Shown here: positions 8,878 to 17,605 of the stretch, piece by piece
Layout of the letters: the number at the start of each line of letters is the position of its first letter
How positions within the stretch are numbered: the first letter of the stretch is position 1
Origin: Antarctobacter albus
GTDB lineage: Bacteria > Pseudomonadota > Alphaproteobacteria > Rhodobacterales > Rhodobacteraceae
Direction: 5' to 3'
Length of the DNA: 64,000 nt
Assembly: GCF_900101505.1 (NCBI RefSeq)
Contig: NZ_FMZI01000017.1
Span: forward strand, 1-64,000
Notes under the pieces: model-generated
Database searches by the model: none
Told to the model about the DNA's origin: nothing
The model's input: the letters and a program-made list of their open reading frames with translations, nothing else
Position numbers and translations under genes: made by a program

Positions 8878-9977
8878 TGGGGTTCACGGTATCCTCTGCC
8901 GACATGGAGGCCATCGCCCTTGGCGGTGCCTTCCTCGGCACCGGGGGCGGTGGCGATCCCTATATCGGCAAGCTGATGGCGCAGGCCGCGCTGGACGCGC
9001 ACGGCCCGGTCACCGTTACCGACGTGGCGGAAGTGCCGGACGATGCGGTTTGCGTGCCTGTCTGCATGATGGGCGCGCCGACCGTCATGGTCGAGAAACT
9101 GCCCAACGGTGAAGAGGCCGCTGCCGCGCTTACCGCGCTCGAAGCGTATCTCGGAACCAAGGTCGATTACCTGATCTGCATCGAGGCGGGCGGCCTCAAC
9201 TCGACCATTCCCTTTGCGGTCGCCGCGGCGACGGGGCTGCCGCTGCTGAACGGTGACGGCATGGGCCGCGCCTTTCCCGAATTGCAGATGGTCAGCTTTA
9301 CCCTGCATGACATCAAGGCCTCGCCGATGGCACTGGCCGATGACAAGGGCAACACCTCGATCCTGAACGCGATCAGCAACCAATGGACCGAACGTCTTGC
9401 CCGCGCGCAGACGGTCGAGATGGGCGGTGCCGCGCTGGTGGCGCTCTATCCGATGAACGGGGCGCAGGCGAAACAGGGGCTGCTGCGCGGCACCCTGGGC
9501 CTGATCCGCGAACTGGGCGAGAGTATCGCCGCCGAACGGCAGGCCAACCGCCACCCGGGTGACGCGCTGATCCGCCGCTGCGGCGGGATGCAGCTGTGCA
9601 CGGCGCGCGTGGTGGACATCGAACGCCACACTACCGGCGGTTTCGCCCGCGGACGGGCGGTTCTCAAGGGGCTGGACGAGGACCAGGGCCGCAGCTTCAC
9701 CCTGGATTTCCAGAACGAATTCCTGTGCCTCGAAGACGGAGAGGGCCAGCCGATGGCCCTGACCCCCGACCTGATCTGCGCACTGGATGCGGACGGGGGC
9801 CTGCCGGTCACCACCGAAAAGCTGCACTACGGCCTTGGCCTGCGGCTGATCGGACTGCCGGCGGATCCCCAGTGGCGCAGCGCGGGTGGGCTGGATCTCG
9901 TTGGTCCCGGCTACTTTGGCTACAGCCACGCCTTCGCACCACTCGAAACACTCAACCCAACAAATACCAACACCTGA
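8877..9977 (+). CDS. DUF917 family protein, second copy
   Basis: A 366-residue paralogue of the preceding protein. It shares 'LGTGGGGDPYIGKLM' near the N-terminus, 'IEAGGLNSTIPFAVAAA' and 'LLNGDGMGRAFPELQM' in the middle. ATG 8877 overlaps the upstream stop (TGATG); GTG at 8874 is an alternative one codon earlier. The two copies are clearly homologous but diverged outside these motifs, so they are probably an old duplication kept for different roles rather than a recent repeat. Same operon as the importer. Confidence 0.87.
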   Translation: MGFTVSSADMEAIALGGAFLGTGGGGDPYIGKLMAQAALDAHGPVTVTDVAEVPDDAVCVPVCMMGAPTVMVEKLPNGEEAAAALTALEAYLGTKVDYLICIEAGGLNSTIPFAVAAATGLPLLNGDGMGRAFPELQMVSFTLHDIKASPMALADDKGNTSILNAISNQWTERLARAQTVEMGGAALVALYPMNGAQAKQGLLRGTLGLIRELGESIAAERQANRHPGDALIRRCGGMQLCTARVVDIERHTTGGFARGRAVLKGLDEDQGRSFTLDFQNEFLCLEDGEGQPMALTPDLICALDADGGLPVTTEKLHYGLGLRLIGLPADPQWRSAGGLDLVGPGYFGYSHAFAPLETLNPTNTNT

Positions 9978-9993
9978 ACAGGAGGTCTCTGAC

Positions 9994-11553
9994 ATGAAAA
10001 ACCTACTTGCAGCAACGGCGCTTGCCGCGCTGACCGCCCTTCCGGCGGCGGCCCAGGACGACAAGGTGGCGATCACCGTCAATGCCGTGCAGATTTTCGG
10101 CACGATCGACCCGGCCAAGATCAACGACTACACGGAATACATGGCCGCCGTGAACCTTTACGACGCGCTGACCACCGTGGATGCGGCGGGCAACGTGATC
10201 CCGCAGCTTGCCGAAAGCTGGGACATCTCGGACGACAGTCTGACCTATACCTTCCACCTCAAGGACGGGGCGACCTTCTCCGACGGCACGCCGGTCGACG
10301 CGCAGGACATCCTCTATTCGATCCGCCGCCTGCTGGCGATCAACGAGGGTCCGTCCTACCTGTTCTCGGACCTGATCGACGCAGAGTCCGTGACCGCCCC
10401 CGATGACCGGACCGTGGTCATCACGCTCAACAAGGTCTATGCGCCCTTCATCTCGATCACCCCGCTGCTGCTGGCGGTGAACGAGGAGGCCGTCCAGACC
10501 AATGGCGACGATCCCTGGGGCGAGACTTTCCTCGCGGAGACCCCGGCCGGCGCCGGCCCCTACACCCTGTCCAGCTGGGACCGCGGCGCACAGATGACCC
10601 TGGCCCGCAATGAGGCCTATCACGGCGGCTGGCCCAACGCGCGGCCAATCGACGAAGTGCGCTTTGTCGTGACCCGCGACGAGGCCACGGTGCGCGCCCT
10701 GGCACAACGCGGCGATCTGGGCATCTCCTCGCAGTACCAGTCGACCGAAACCTACGAGGGCATCGCCAAGCTTGACGACTACGTCACGCTGACCACGCCC
10801 ACCGCGACCGGCCTCTACATCAAGCTGAACAATCAGGTTCCGCCGACCGATGACGTCCATGTGCGCCGTGCCATCGCGATGGCGATGGATTATGCCACCG
10901 TGCGCGAGGTGATCTATCCGGGGGCACCGCTGCGTGGGCCGCTGTCGGACATCTTTGCCGCCGCCGTGCCCGAAGACGCCGCCGAACCGGTCTTTGACAT
11001 CGCCGCGGCGCAGGCGGAACTGGCCAAGTCGAAATACGCGGGCCAGGGGCCGATTCAGCTGACCCATACCTATGTGTCCAAGACCGCCTTCGAGGAAGAA
11101 ATCGCACTGCTGCTGAAATCGACCTTGGACATGATCGGCTTTGACGTGACCATTCAGCCGGAACCCTGGAACCGGATCACGGATCTGGCCACCTCGGTCG
11201 AGACCACGCCGCATACCACACAGGTGTTCTACGGGCCGACCTACCCCTCCCCGGACTCGGTTTTCTACGTCCAATACGCCTCCAGCGCCGCAGGCAACTG
11301 GGCCAGCATGGACTGGGTGCAGGACCCCGAGATCGACCGCTTGATCGAGGTGTCGCGCGCGGAAACCGACACCGCCAAGCGCAACGGCATCTACCAGGAC
11401 ATCTACCGCAAGCTGGTGGACGATCAGCGCTCTGTCTGGCTGCTGGCACAAGAGCGCCGCTTTTCCGTTCACAAGTGCCTGAAGGGCTATGAATGGGTGC
11501 CGATGCAGAGCTGGGACTTCGACTTTTCGCGGATGAGCTGGTCCTGCGAGTGA
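9994..11553 (+). CDS. ABC transporter periplasmic substrate-binding protein, family 5 (DppA/OppA-like)
   Basis: A 519-residue solute-binding protein. A Sec signal peptide, 'MKNLLAATALAALTALPAAAQ', is cleaved after the AAAQ. Family-5 marks follow: 'IPQLAESWDISDDSLTYTFH', 'DGATFSDGTPVDAQDILYS' and 'RNEAYHGGWPNARPIDEVRF'. ATG 9994 is supported by AGGAGG at 9981-9984; a longer reading lacks a signal peptide. Being last in the operon is unusual, because binding proteins are more often first. It is followed by a 10-bp stem-loop at 11564-11598. It hands the substrate to the permeases at 2628-4528. Confidence 0.93.
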   Translation: MKNLLAATALAALTALPAAAQDDKVAITVNAVQIFGTIDPAKINDYTEYMAAVNLYDALTTVDAAGNVIPQLAESWDISDDSLTYTFHLKDGATFSDGTPVDAQDILYSIRRLLAINEGPSYLFSDLIDAESVTAPDDRTVVITLNKVYAPFISITPLLLAVNEEAVQTNGDDPWGETFLAETPAGAGPYTLSSWDRGAQMTLARNEAYHGGWPNARPIDEVRFVVTRDEATVRALAQRGDLGISSQYQSTETYEGIAKLDDYVTLTTPTATGLYIKLNNQVPPTDDVHVRRAIAMAMDYATVREVIYPGAPLRGPLSDIFAAAVPEDAAEPVFDIAAAQAELAKSKYAGQGPIQLTHTYVSKTAFEEEIALLLKSTLDMIGFDVTIQPEPWNRITDLATSVETTPHTTQVFYGPTYPSPDSVFYVQYASSAAGNWASMDWVQDPEIDRLIEVSRAETDTAKRNGIYQDIYRKLVDDQRSVWLLAQERRFSVHKCLKGYEWVPMQSWDFDFSRMSWSCE

Positions 11554-11563
11554 TCCCCAAGGT

Positions 11564-11598
11564 CTGCCCGGTCGCCAGTGAAATGCGTGACCGGGCAG
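11564..11598 (+). terminator. Stem-loop at the end of the importer operon
   Basis: A perfect 10-bp stem, CTGCCCGGTC (11564-11573) against GACCGGGCAG (11589-11598), with a 15-base loop, starts ten bases after the binding-protein stop. There is no T run, so it may be a transcript-stabilising hairpin rather than a true intrinsic terminator. Confidence 0.5.
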
Positions 11599-11753
11599 AG
11601 CCGTGACACGGCAACCGCCCCAGGGCCGAAGCCTGTGAGATCCGGTCGGCGCGAATGGCCCTTTCGCTAACAAGCGCCGCCCGGCCCCGGTCGCTGCTGC
11701 TAAGCCCCCCGCCGTGGCAAGGGGCCGCCAATGGGCAGCGACTCTGGGTCCCG

Positions 11754-12731
11754 TCAAACCGTCAGGACGATCTTCCCGATATGTGCGCCCTTGTCCATCC
11801 GGGCATGTGCCGCCCGAACGTCGTGCAATGCGAAGGTCGAATCGATCACCGGAATCGCCTTCCTGTCACGCAGCAGTGGCAAGACATGCTGCTCAAGTTC
11901 CGCGGCCAGTTCGGCCTTCATGCTCACCGGTCGGGCCCGCAGCGTCGATCCGATCAGCGCCAGCCGTTTGACCAGGATGGGGCGCAGGTCGAACGAGCCT
12001 TTCGATCCGCTGAGAAAGGCGATCTGTGCGATCCGGCCATCAACCGCCACCGCGTCGAAGTTCCTTTGCAGGTAGTCCGCCCCGACCATGTCCAAAACGA
12101 CATCGGCGCCCCGGCCTTCCGTCGCCTCCAGCGTTGCCGCGACAAAGTCCTCGGTCTTGTAAATGACCACACGATCGGCGCCCAGGCCGACCGCCGCCTG
12201 CGCCTTTTCAGCAGACCCAACGGTTGTGATGACCTTGGCGGAAAAACACTTGGCAAGCTGGATCGCCGTGGTACCGATGCCCGAGGTTCCGCCGTGGATG
12301 AGTACCGTTTCCCCCGCGGCAAGACCGGCGCGTTCGAACAGGTTACTCCAGACGGTGAAATAGGTCTCGGGAAAGGCCGCGGCTTCGACCATCGAGATGC
12401 CGTCGGGAACCGGCAGGGCGTTTGTCTGATCCACGATCGCGAATTCAGCATAGCCGCCGCCCGCCACCAGGGCCATGACCCGGTCGCCGGGCTGAAAGCG
12501 GGTCACATTTGCACCGGTACTTTCCACAATCCCGGCCAGTTCAAGGCCCAGCACGTCCGAGGCCCCCGGCGGCGGCGGATAATTTCCCTGGCGCTGAACG
12601 ACATCGGGTCGGTTGACGCCCGCCGCCGCGACTTTGACACGGATTTCGGTCGGCCCCGGTTCGGGGGTTGGGCGATCGACGAGGTCGAGAATCTCCGGCC
12701 CGCCTGCCCCGGATGCGACAACTGCTTTCAT
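11754..12731 (-). CDS. NAD(P)H:quinone oxidoreductase-like protein (zinc-free MDR family)
   Basis: A 325-residue medium-chain reductase of the quinone oxidoreductase (QOR/PIG3) type. It has the family features 'GVNRPDVVQRQGNYPPPPG' near residues 38-56, 'GLELAGIVESTG', and the nucleotide-binding 'LIHGGTSGIGTTAIQLAK' near residues 144-161. The structural and catalytic zinc ligands of alcohol dehydrogenases are absent. It would reduce quinones or enones with NADPH in the cytoplasm. AAGGAAGGACTTATC precedes the ATG. It is divergent from the catabolic cluster at 12937, and the 205-bp space between them carries an inverted repeat, so the two may share regulation. Confidence 0.9.
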   Translation of the reverse strand: MKAVVASGAGGPEILDLVDRPTPEPGPTEIRVKVAAAGVNRPDVVQRQGNYPPPPGASDVLGLELAGIVESTGANVTRFQPGDRVMALVAGGGYAEFAIVDQTNALPVPDGISMVEAAAFPETYFTVWSNLFERAGLAAGETVLIHGGTSGIGTTAIQLAKCFSAKVITTVGSAEKAQAAVGLGADRVVIYKTEDFVAATLEATEGRGADVVLDMVGADYLQRNFDAVAVDGRIAQIAFLSGSKGSFDLRPILVKRLALIGSTLRARPVSMKAELAAELEQHVLPLLRDRKAIPVIDSTFALHDVRAAHARMDKGAHIGKIVLTV

Positions 12732-12867
12732 GATAAGTCCTTCCTTGGCCTGACATACTTTTCTAACGACATGAAATCACTGAGAAAATCGACTCTCTCG
12801 GCTCGCGATAGCGCCCATTTTGACGCCCTCCGCTGCCCGACATGCCGCGTTTTTCCGCAATAATCTC

Positions 12868-12896
12868 TTGCGACGAACTATCTTGATATGATAGAT
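12868..12896 (+). promoter_or_regulatory. Candidate promoter overlapping an inverted repeat, upstream of the catabolic cluster
   Basis: TTGCGA (12868-12873) and ATAGAT (12891-12896) are separated by 17 bp and could be -35 and -10. Across this spacer lies CTATC-7-GATAG (12878-12894), an inverted repeat that would block polymerase if bound. The IclR-type gene at the far end of the cluster is the natural candidate binder. Assignment is by position only. Confidence 0.4.
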
Positions 12897-12936
12897 GTGT
12901 CAAATAATGATACATTGCGCTGACCAGGATCGCCCC

Positions 12937-14922
12937 ATGCTGAAGAAAACCGACGACGTCAATTTCTCACTGTCCGCCTATCGCAGAATGTCCCTGATCC
13001 GGGGGATCGAGCGTCTCTGCCGGGAGTTCAGCTCCGGCAAAACCCCGGTGGCGATCGGGTCGATCCACCTCTGCGCCGGGCAAGAGGCGATTCCGGTCGG
13101 AACCGCCGAAGCTTTGCATCCCGAAGACCGTATCTCGGCAACCTATCGCGGCCACGGCTGGGCGTTGGAAGCCGGCATCCCCGCGTTCGAGGTGCTAAGC
13201 GAGATCGCCCACAAGGGAACGGGCATCAACGGCGGCCGGGCCGGTTCCGCCATGATGATCGCGCCAGAGCATCGTTTCATCGGCGAAAACTCTATCGTCG
13301 GCGCCGGTTACCCGATCGCCGCGGGCGTGGCGATGGCGCAGAAAATCCAGGGAACGGGCGGCATCTCGGTCGTGAGTATTGGCGATGGCGCGATGAATCA
13401 GGGCGCCGTGCACGAGGCGATGACCTTCGCGGCGCTCAACAAGCTGCCGGTGCTCTTCATCTGCGAAAACAACGGTTGGGCGGAAATGACCCGCTCCGAC
13501 ACCGTTTCACCAATGCCGCGCCAAGCACAACGCGCGCGGGCCTATGGCATGCGCTCCGCCACGGTCGAGGGCAACGACCCTATCGCTGTCCGGGACAGCG
13601 TCGCCTCCGCCCGCACCTATATCCTTGAGAAAGACGCGCCGGTATTCCTCGAATTCAACACGGTCCGGCTATGGGGGCATTACAACAAGGACCTGCAGCA
13701 CTATCGCCCGCGGTCCGATGTCCGCGAGGCCGAAACCCGCGATCCGCTCGTCGCGCTCCGTACCCGGCTGGTGCAGGAGGGCACGATCTCCGAGGCCGAG
13801 CTGAGCCAGATCGACCAGGACCTGGAAAACGAGCTGGAACAACTGCGGACCGAGGTCATCGCCGCGCCCGAACCCGATCCGGCCACGGCGATGGATCACA
13901 TCATCGGTGCTGCCCCCTCCCCGGTTGCTGCAGTCGCCGGCAGCGATGAGCCCAGCGAAACCACCTACGGCAAGGCCGTCGCTGCCGCGTTGCAGGCCGA
14001 ACTCAACGCACGGCCCGAATTGCTGGTCTACGGCGAGGATGTCGGCGTCGGCGGCGGCATCTTCGGGTGCACCCGCAACCTGCAAAAGGAATTCGGCGCG
14101 ACGCGGGTTTTCGACACCCCGATCTCCGAAAGCGCGATCCTCGGCTCGGCACTGGGCGCGGCGATGATGGGCCAGCGCCCGGTTGTCGAGATCATGTGGG
14201 CAGATTTCATGTTGGTCGCCCTCGACCAGATCATCAATCAGATGGCCAACCTGCGCTACCTCACCCGCGGCACCTGCACAGCACCACTGGTGGTGAGGAT
14301 GCAGCAAGGGGTCACGCCGGGCTCTTGCGCGCAGCACAGCCAGAGCCTGGAAGCCCTGTTGTTCCATACCCCCGGTCTGCGCATCGGCCTGCCATCGACC
14401 GCACAGGATGCGCATGACATGCTGCGCGCGGCCATCGCATGCGACGACCCCACCATCATCATCGAATCCCGGGCGTTCTACCAACGCCAGGAAACCGTCG
14501 ATTTCTCCGCCCCGGTGCAGCCCATTGGCGGCCTGCGGACGCGGCGCACGGGCAAGGACATCGCGCTGGTCAGCTGGAGCACCGGAATGCCTGTTGTCGA
14601 ACTGGCCGCCGAACTGCTGGCCGACTCCGGCGTAGAGGCCTCGGTGATTGACCTGCGTTGGCTGTCGCCCCTGCCCGAGGCCGCGCTGATCAAAGAAATC
14701 CGCAAGGCCGGCAATGCGGCCTTCGTGATGCATGAAGCCAACCAGACCGGCGGCGTCGGCGCCGAGCTTCTGTGCCGCCTGCGCGAAGCCGGGATCGAAA
14801 ATATCGGACGCTTGGGAACCCCCGACATGCGGATGCCGGCTTCTCCGGTTCTCCAACGGCAGGTTTTGCCGAATGCGGAAACCGTGGCCGCGCGCGTGCT
14901 GACCCAACTGGGAAAGGAATGA
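12937..14922 (+). CDS. Thiamine diphosphate-dependent 2-oxoacid dehydrogenase E1, alpha and beta fused
   Basis: A 661-residue fusion of the alpha and beta subunits of a branched-chain/acetoin/pyruvate-type E1. The alpha half (~1-315) carries the thiamine diphosphate motif 'GDGAMNQGAVHEA...ENN' at about 148-176. The beta half (~335-661) carries 'YGEDVGVGGGIFG', 'DTPISESAILGSALGAAM' and a transketolase C-terminal domain with 'MHEANQTGGVGAE'. It decarboxylates a 2-oxoacid onto thiamine diphosphate. ATG 12937 has AGGA upstream; ATG 12895 would add 14 residues without a better site. No E2 or E3 gene follows, so it must borrow those subunits or work with another acceptor. First gene of the Rieske cluster. 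Confidence 0.88.
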   Translation: MLKKTDDVNFSLSAYRRMSLIRGIERLCREFSSGKTPVAIGSIHLCAGQEAIPVGTAEALHPEDRISATYRGHGWALEAGIPAFEVLSEIAHKGTGINGGRAGSAMMIAPEHRFIGENSIVGAGYPIAAGVAMAQKIQGTGGISVVSIGDGAMNQGAVHEAMTFAALNKLPVLFICENNGWAEMTRSDTVSPMPRQAQRARAYGMRSATVEGNDPIAVRDSVASARTYILEKDAPVFLEFNTVRLWGHYNKDLQHYRPRSDVREAETRDPLVALRTRLVQEGTISEAELSQIDQDLENELEQLRTEVIAAPEPDPATAMDHIIGAAPSPVAAVAGSDEPSETTYGKAVAAALQAELNARPELLVYGEDVGVGGGIFGCTRNLQKEFGATRVFDTPISESAILGSALGAAMMGQRPVVEIMWADFMLVALDQIINQMANLRYLTRGTCTAPLVVRMQQGVTPGSCAQHSQSLEALLFHTPGLRIGLPSTAQDAHDMLRAAIACDDPTIIIESRAFYQRQETVDFSAPVQPIGGLRTRRTGKDIALVSWSTGMPVVELAAELLADSGVEASVIDLRWLSPLPEAALIKEIRKAGNAAFVMHEANQTGGVGAELLCRLREAGIENIGRLGTPDMRMPASPVLQRQVLPNAETVAARVLTQLGKE

Positions 14923-14925
14923 TCC

Positions 14926-15714
14926 ATGAGCATCGCCATCGATCTGACGGGCCGTCGCGCGATTGTCTGCGCCTCAAGCAGCGGCCTCGGGCGTGGATGC
15001 GCCGAGGCCCTTGCAAGGGCCGGCGCGTCGGTTGTCCTGAACGGTCGAGACGAGACACGCCTCAAACAGACGGCGATTGACCTGGTCTCGGCCGAAACTG
15101 GCGTGGATGTAATTCCAGTTGCCGGAGACATCACGGATCCCGACACCCAGGAAAGACTGCTGGAGGCCTGCCCGGAGCCGGACATTCTGGTGAACAACAA
15201 TGGCGGCCCGCCGATCGGCGATTTCCGGACGCTCGACCGAGCCGACATGGAAGCGGGCTTGAGGGCCAACATGCTGGCGCCGATCGAGATGATCCAACGC
15301 GTGATCGACGGCATGGCCGCGCGCCGGTTCGGGCGCATCGTCAACATCACCTCGGTCACGGTGAAGATGCCTATATCGGGCCTTGACCTGTCCAGTGGCG
15401 CCCGCGCCGGGCTGACATCCTTCTTGGCGGGCATCGCGCGCGATGTGGCCGGGGACAATGTCACCATCAATCAGTTGATGCCCGGCTACTTCGACACCGA
15501 ACGGTCACGCGGGGGGCTGCGTGCCCGCGCCGAACGCCTTGGGCGCCCAATCGAGGAGCTCGCGGCCGAACGCCTTGCGACCATTCCCGCCGGGCGCCTG
15601 GGGGCGCCCGCCGAATTCGGCCACGCCTGCGCTTTCCTGTGCAGCCCGCAGGCCGGCTTCATTACTGGTCAGAACCTGCTGATGGACGGGGGGATGTTCC
15701 GCAGCGCGTTCTGA
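14926..15714 (+). CDS. Short-chain dehydrogenase/reductase family protein lacking the usual catalytic tyrosine
   Basis: A 262-residue SDR fold protein. The nucleotide loop reads 'ASSSGLGRGCAEALA' and the 'NNNGGPP' turn replaces the usual NNAG. The normal YxxxK catalytic pair is not seen: after the expected serine ('ITSVTVK') comes 'MPISGLDLSSGARAG', with no tyrosine. The same pattern is known in a divergent SDR branch annotated as 3-oxoacyl reductases, whose activity is uncertain. C-terminus 'FITGQNLLMDGGMF' is typical SDR. Three-base gap to the E1 gene; ribosome site AAAGGAATG. Probably an oxidoreductase or isomerase in the same pathway. Confidence 0.85.
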   Translation: MSIAIDLTGRRAIVCASSSGLGRGCAEALARAGASVVLNGRDETRLKQTAIDLVSAETGVDVIPVAGDITDPDTQERLLEACPEPDILVNNNGGPPIGDFRTLDRADMEAGLRANMLAPIEMIQRVIDGMAARRFGRIVNITSVTVKMPISGLDLSSGARAGLTSFLAGIARDVAGDNVTINQLMPGYFDTERSRGGLRARAERLGRPIEELAAERLATIPAGRLGAPAEFGHACAFLCSPQAGFITGQNLLMDGGMFRSAF

Positions 15715-15747
15715 GAACGACTTGAACCCTGATCTGGAGGAGAAACC

Positions 15748-16725
15748 ATGACACTAACAAGACGACAATTCGCGGGCACGGGCCTCGCCCTTGCCGCGAC
15801 ACCCTTCCTGGGCAGCAGGCCGCTCCTGGCCCAGGGCAACCGCACCAAGCTGACCTATGCGACGCTCAAGACCGGCGTCAGTGTCATCATCAACGAGAAC
15901 CTGAAGGCGAAGCGACCCGACCTGGACAACGGTCTGGAGATCGACATCACCAATGAATACACCTCGGTGTCGAGCTACTACAGCGACTTTATTTCCGGCA
16001 CTTTCGAGCTGGGGATCGGTGCCTGGGATACCTACCTGCGCATGCACCGCAAATCCGTGCCCGCGAAGATGGCGACGACCTTCACCACCGGCGACATGAT
16101 CAACATCGTCAGCCGTCAGGACGGACCGTCGAGCGTCGAAGGGCTGCACGGCAAGTCCCTGTCCGGCATCGCCGCCTCGGGCGCCTTCAACATGTGCAAG
16201 TCGGCGATCGCGAACATTTACGGCATGAAACTCGGCAAGGACGTCGTGGTCCAGAACGTGCCCAGCCCGGCCCAGGCGATGACGCTGCTGATGGCCCAGA
16301 ACGTCGACGCGGCCTTGTCGTGGGAGCCGAATGTCTCTGCCGCGATGGCGAAAATCGACACTATGCGCCCGATCTTCAACCTTGGCGACGAATACCATGC
16401 CGCCACTGGCAAGGTCCTGCCCTATTTCGGCTGCGCCGTGCGCGATGAGGCCATCGAACGGGACGGCGACATCGCGGGCAAGGTCCACGCGACCTTTGCC
16501 CAGCTGATGGATCAGATCAATGCTGACCCGATGGAGGCGTTCACAATTGCCGCGCCGCACCTGAACCTCGATCCCGAGGTGCTCATGGGCGCGCATGAGG
16601 CCGGGCGGCTCAAGTTCGAGTCCTATTCGATGCTCGCAGATACGGGCCGCGACCTGATCCGGCAGGCGCAGGCCTTCATCGACAAGGACGGTGCAGAAAT
16701 CCAAGACGGTTTCTTCGCTTCCTGA
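15748..16725 (+). CDS. ABC transporter substrate-binding protein (NMT1/TauA/SsuA-like), Tat exported
   Basis: A 325-residue periplasmic binding protein. It opens with 'MTLTRRQFAGTGLALAATPF', a twin-arginine (Tat) signal, cleaved near 'PLLAQG'. The body resembles the nitrate/sulfonate/taurine binding class: 'LKTGVSVIINENLKAK', 'SFELGIGAWD' type wording and 'AQNVDAALSWEPNVSAAM'. GGAGGAG lies six bases before the ATG. With the two following genes it forms a complete SsuABC/TauABC-like importer. The substrate is unknown; its place in a Rieske catabolic cluster suggests an aromatic acid, sulfonate or N-heterocycle. Confidence 0.88.
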   Translation: MTLTRRQFAGTGLALAATPFLGSRPLLAQGNRTKLTYATLKTGVSVIINENLKAKRPDLDNGLEIDITNEYTSVSSYYSDFISGTFELGIGAWDTYLRMHRKSVPAKMATTFTTGDMINIVSRQDGPSSVEGLHGKSLSGIAASGAFNMCKSAIANIYGMKLGKDVVVQNVPSPAQAMTLLMAQNVDAALSWEPNVSAAMAKIDTMRPIFNLGDEYHAATGKVLPYFGCAVRDEAIERDGDIAGKVHATFAQLMDQINADPMEAFTIAAPHLNLDPEVLMGAHEAGRLKFESYSMLADTGRDLIRQAQAFIDKDGAEIQDGFFAS

Positions 16726-16745
16726 TGGCATCCGTGCCAGGGCCG

Positions 16746-16765
16746 CAACCCGTTCGCGCGGGTTG
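16746..16765 (+). promoter_or_regulatory. Hairpin between binding protein and permease
   Basis: CAACCCG (16746-16752) pairs with CGGGTTG (16759-16765) around a 6-base loop, in the 67-bp gap between the binding-protein and permease genes. No T run follows. Such hairpins often lower expression of the downstream permease relative to the binding protein. Confidence 0.45.
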
Positions 16766-16792
16766 TGGTCCGGCCAAACATAGGGTGGACCA

Positions 16793-17605
16793 ATGTCATC
16801 CAACGACACCACAATGACCCGCACCACTGCGTCCGTCTTCAATTTCAGCAGTCTGATCAAGCGTGACCGTTTTGCCGGCCTCATCGTGATCCTGCTGATC
16901 ATCGCGGCCCTGCAGGTCGCCAGCCTGTTCGCGCCCGACTATATCGCGCCGCCGCCACTGCTGATCGCTGAAAAGCTCTGGACACAGATCCTTCCCCTCT
17001 GGGACGAAATCCTCGTCACCCTTATCCGGCTTCTCGTGGCCCTGGTTTTTGCCATGGTCGTCGGCACGGTGCTTGGCGTCGTCATGGGCATGCTGCCCGG
17101 ACTGCGCCCCTACATCCGTTCGCTGGTGGTCATCGACACCGGCATCCCGGCGCTGTCCTGGATGCTGATCGCGGTCTTCTGGTTCAAGGAACCGGAAATC
17201 CGGATCTTCTTCATCATGTCGGTGATCCTGATCCCCTTCTACGCGCTTAACGTCTTTGACGGCATTCGCGCGCTGCCGAAAGAATGGCTGGAAATGTGCG
17301 AAAGCTTCCGGCCCAGCCGCTGGCAGGTGCTGCGCTACCTGATCCTGCCGCATATCGTGGCCTACGTTTTCACCACCACGCGATCGGTGATCGGCTATGC
17401 TACGCGGATGGTGATCTTTGCCGAACTGATCGCGTCGGCGGTGGGGATTGGTGCCCAGATGGGGCTGGCGCAGGCCAATTTCGACATCGCCGCAGTCTTT
17501 GCCTGGACGCTGCTACTGGTGGTTCTCAACATCCTTTCCCAATCCCTGGTCGCGGTCCTTGAAAAGCGCGTCCTCAGCTACAGACCCGAAGTCGAGGTAC
17601 GGTGA
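16793..17605 (+). CDS. ABC transporter permease (SsuC/TauC family)
   Basis: A 270-residue inner-membrane permease. Hydrophobic segments start with 'FAGLIVILLIIAALQVASLF'. The conserved coupling loop reads 'WLEMCESFRPSRWQVLRYLI', followed by 'LPHIVAYVFTTTRSVIGYA', the pattern of nitrate/sulfonate/taurine permeases. The gene follows a hairpin after the binding-protein gene and overlaps the ATPase gene by one base (TGATG). Confidence 0.9.
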   Translation: MSSNDTTMTRTTASVFNFSSLIKRDRFAGLIVILLIIAALQVASLFAPDYIAPPPLLIAEKLWTQILPLWDEILVTLIRLLVALVFAMVVGTVLGVVMGMLPGLRPYIRSLVVIDTGIPALSWMLIAVFWFKEPEIRIFFIMSVILIPFYALNVFDGIRALPKEWLEMCESFRPSRWQVLRYLILPHIVAYVFTTTRSVIGYATRMVIFAELIASAVGIGAQMGLAQANFDIAAVFAWTLLLVVLNILSQSLVAVLEKRVLSYRPEVEVR

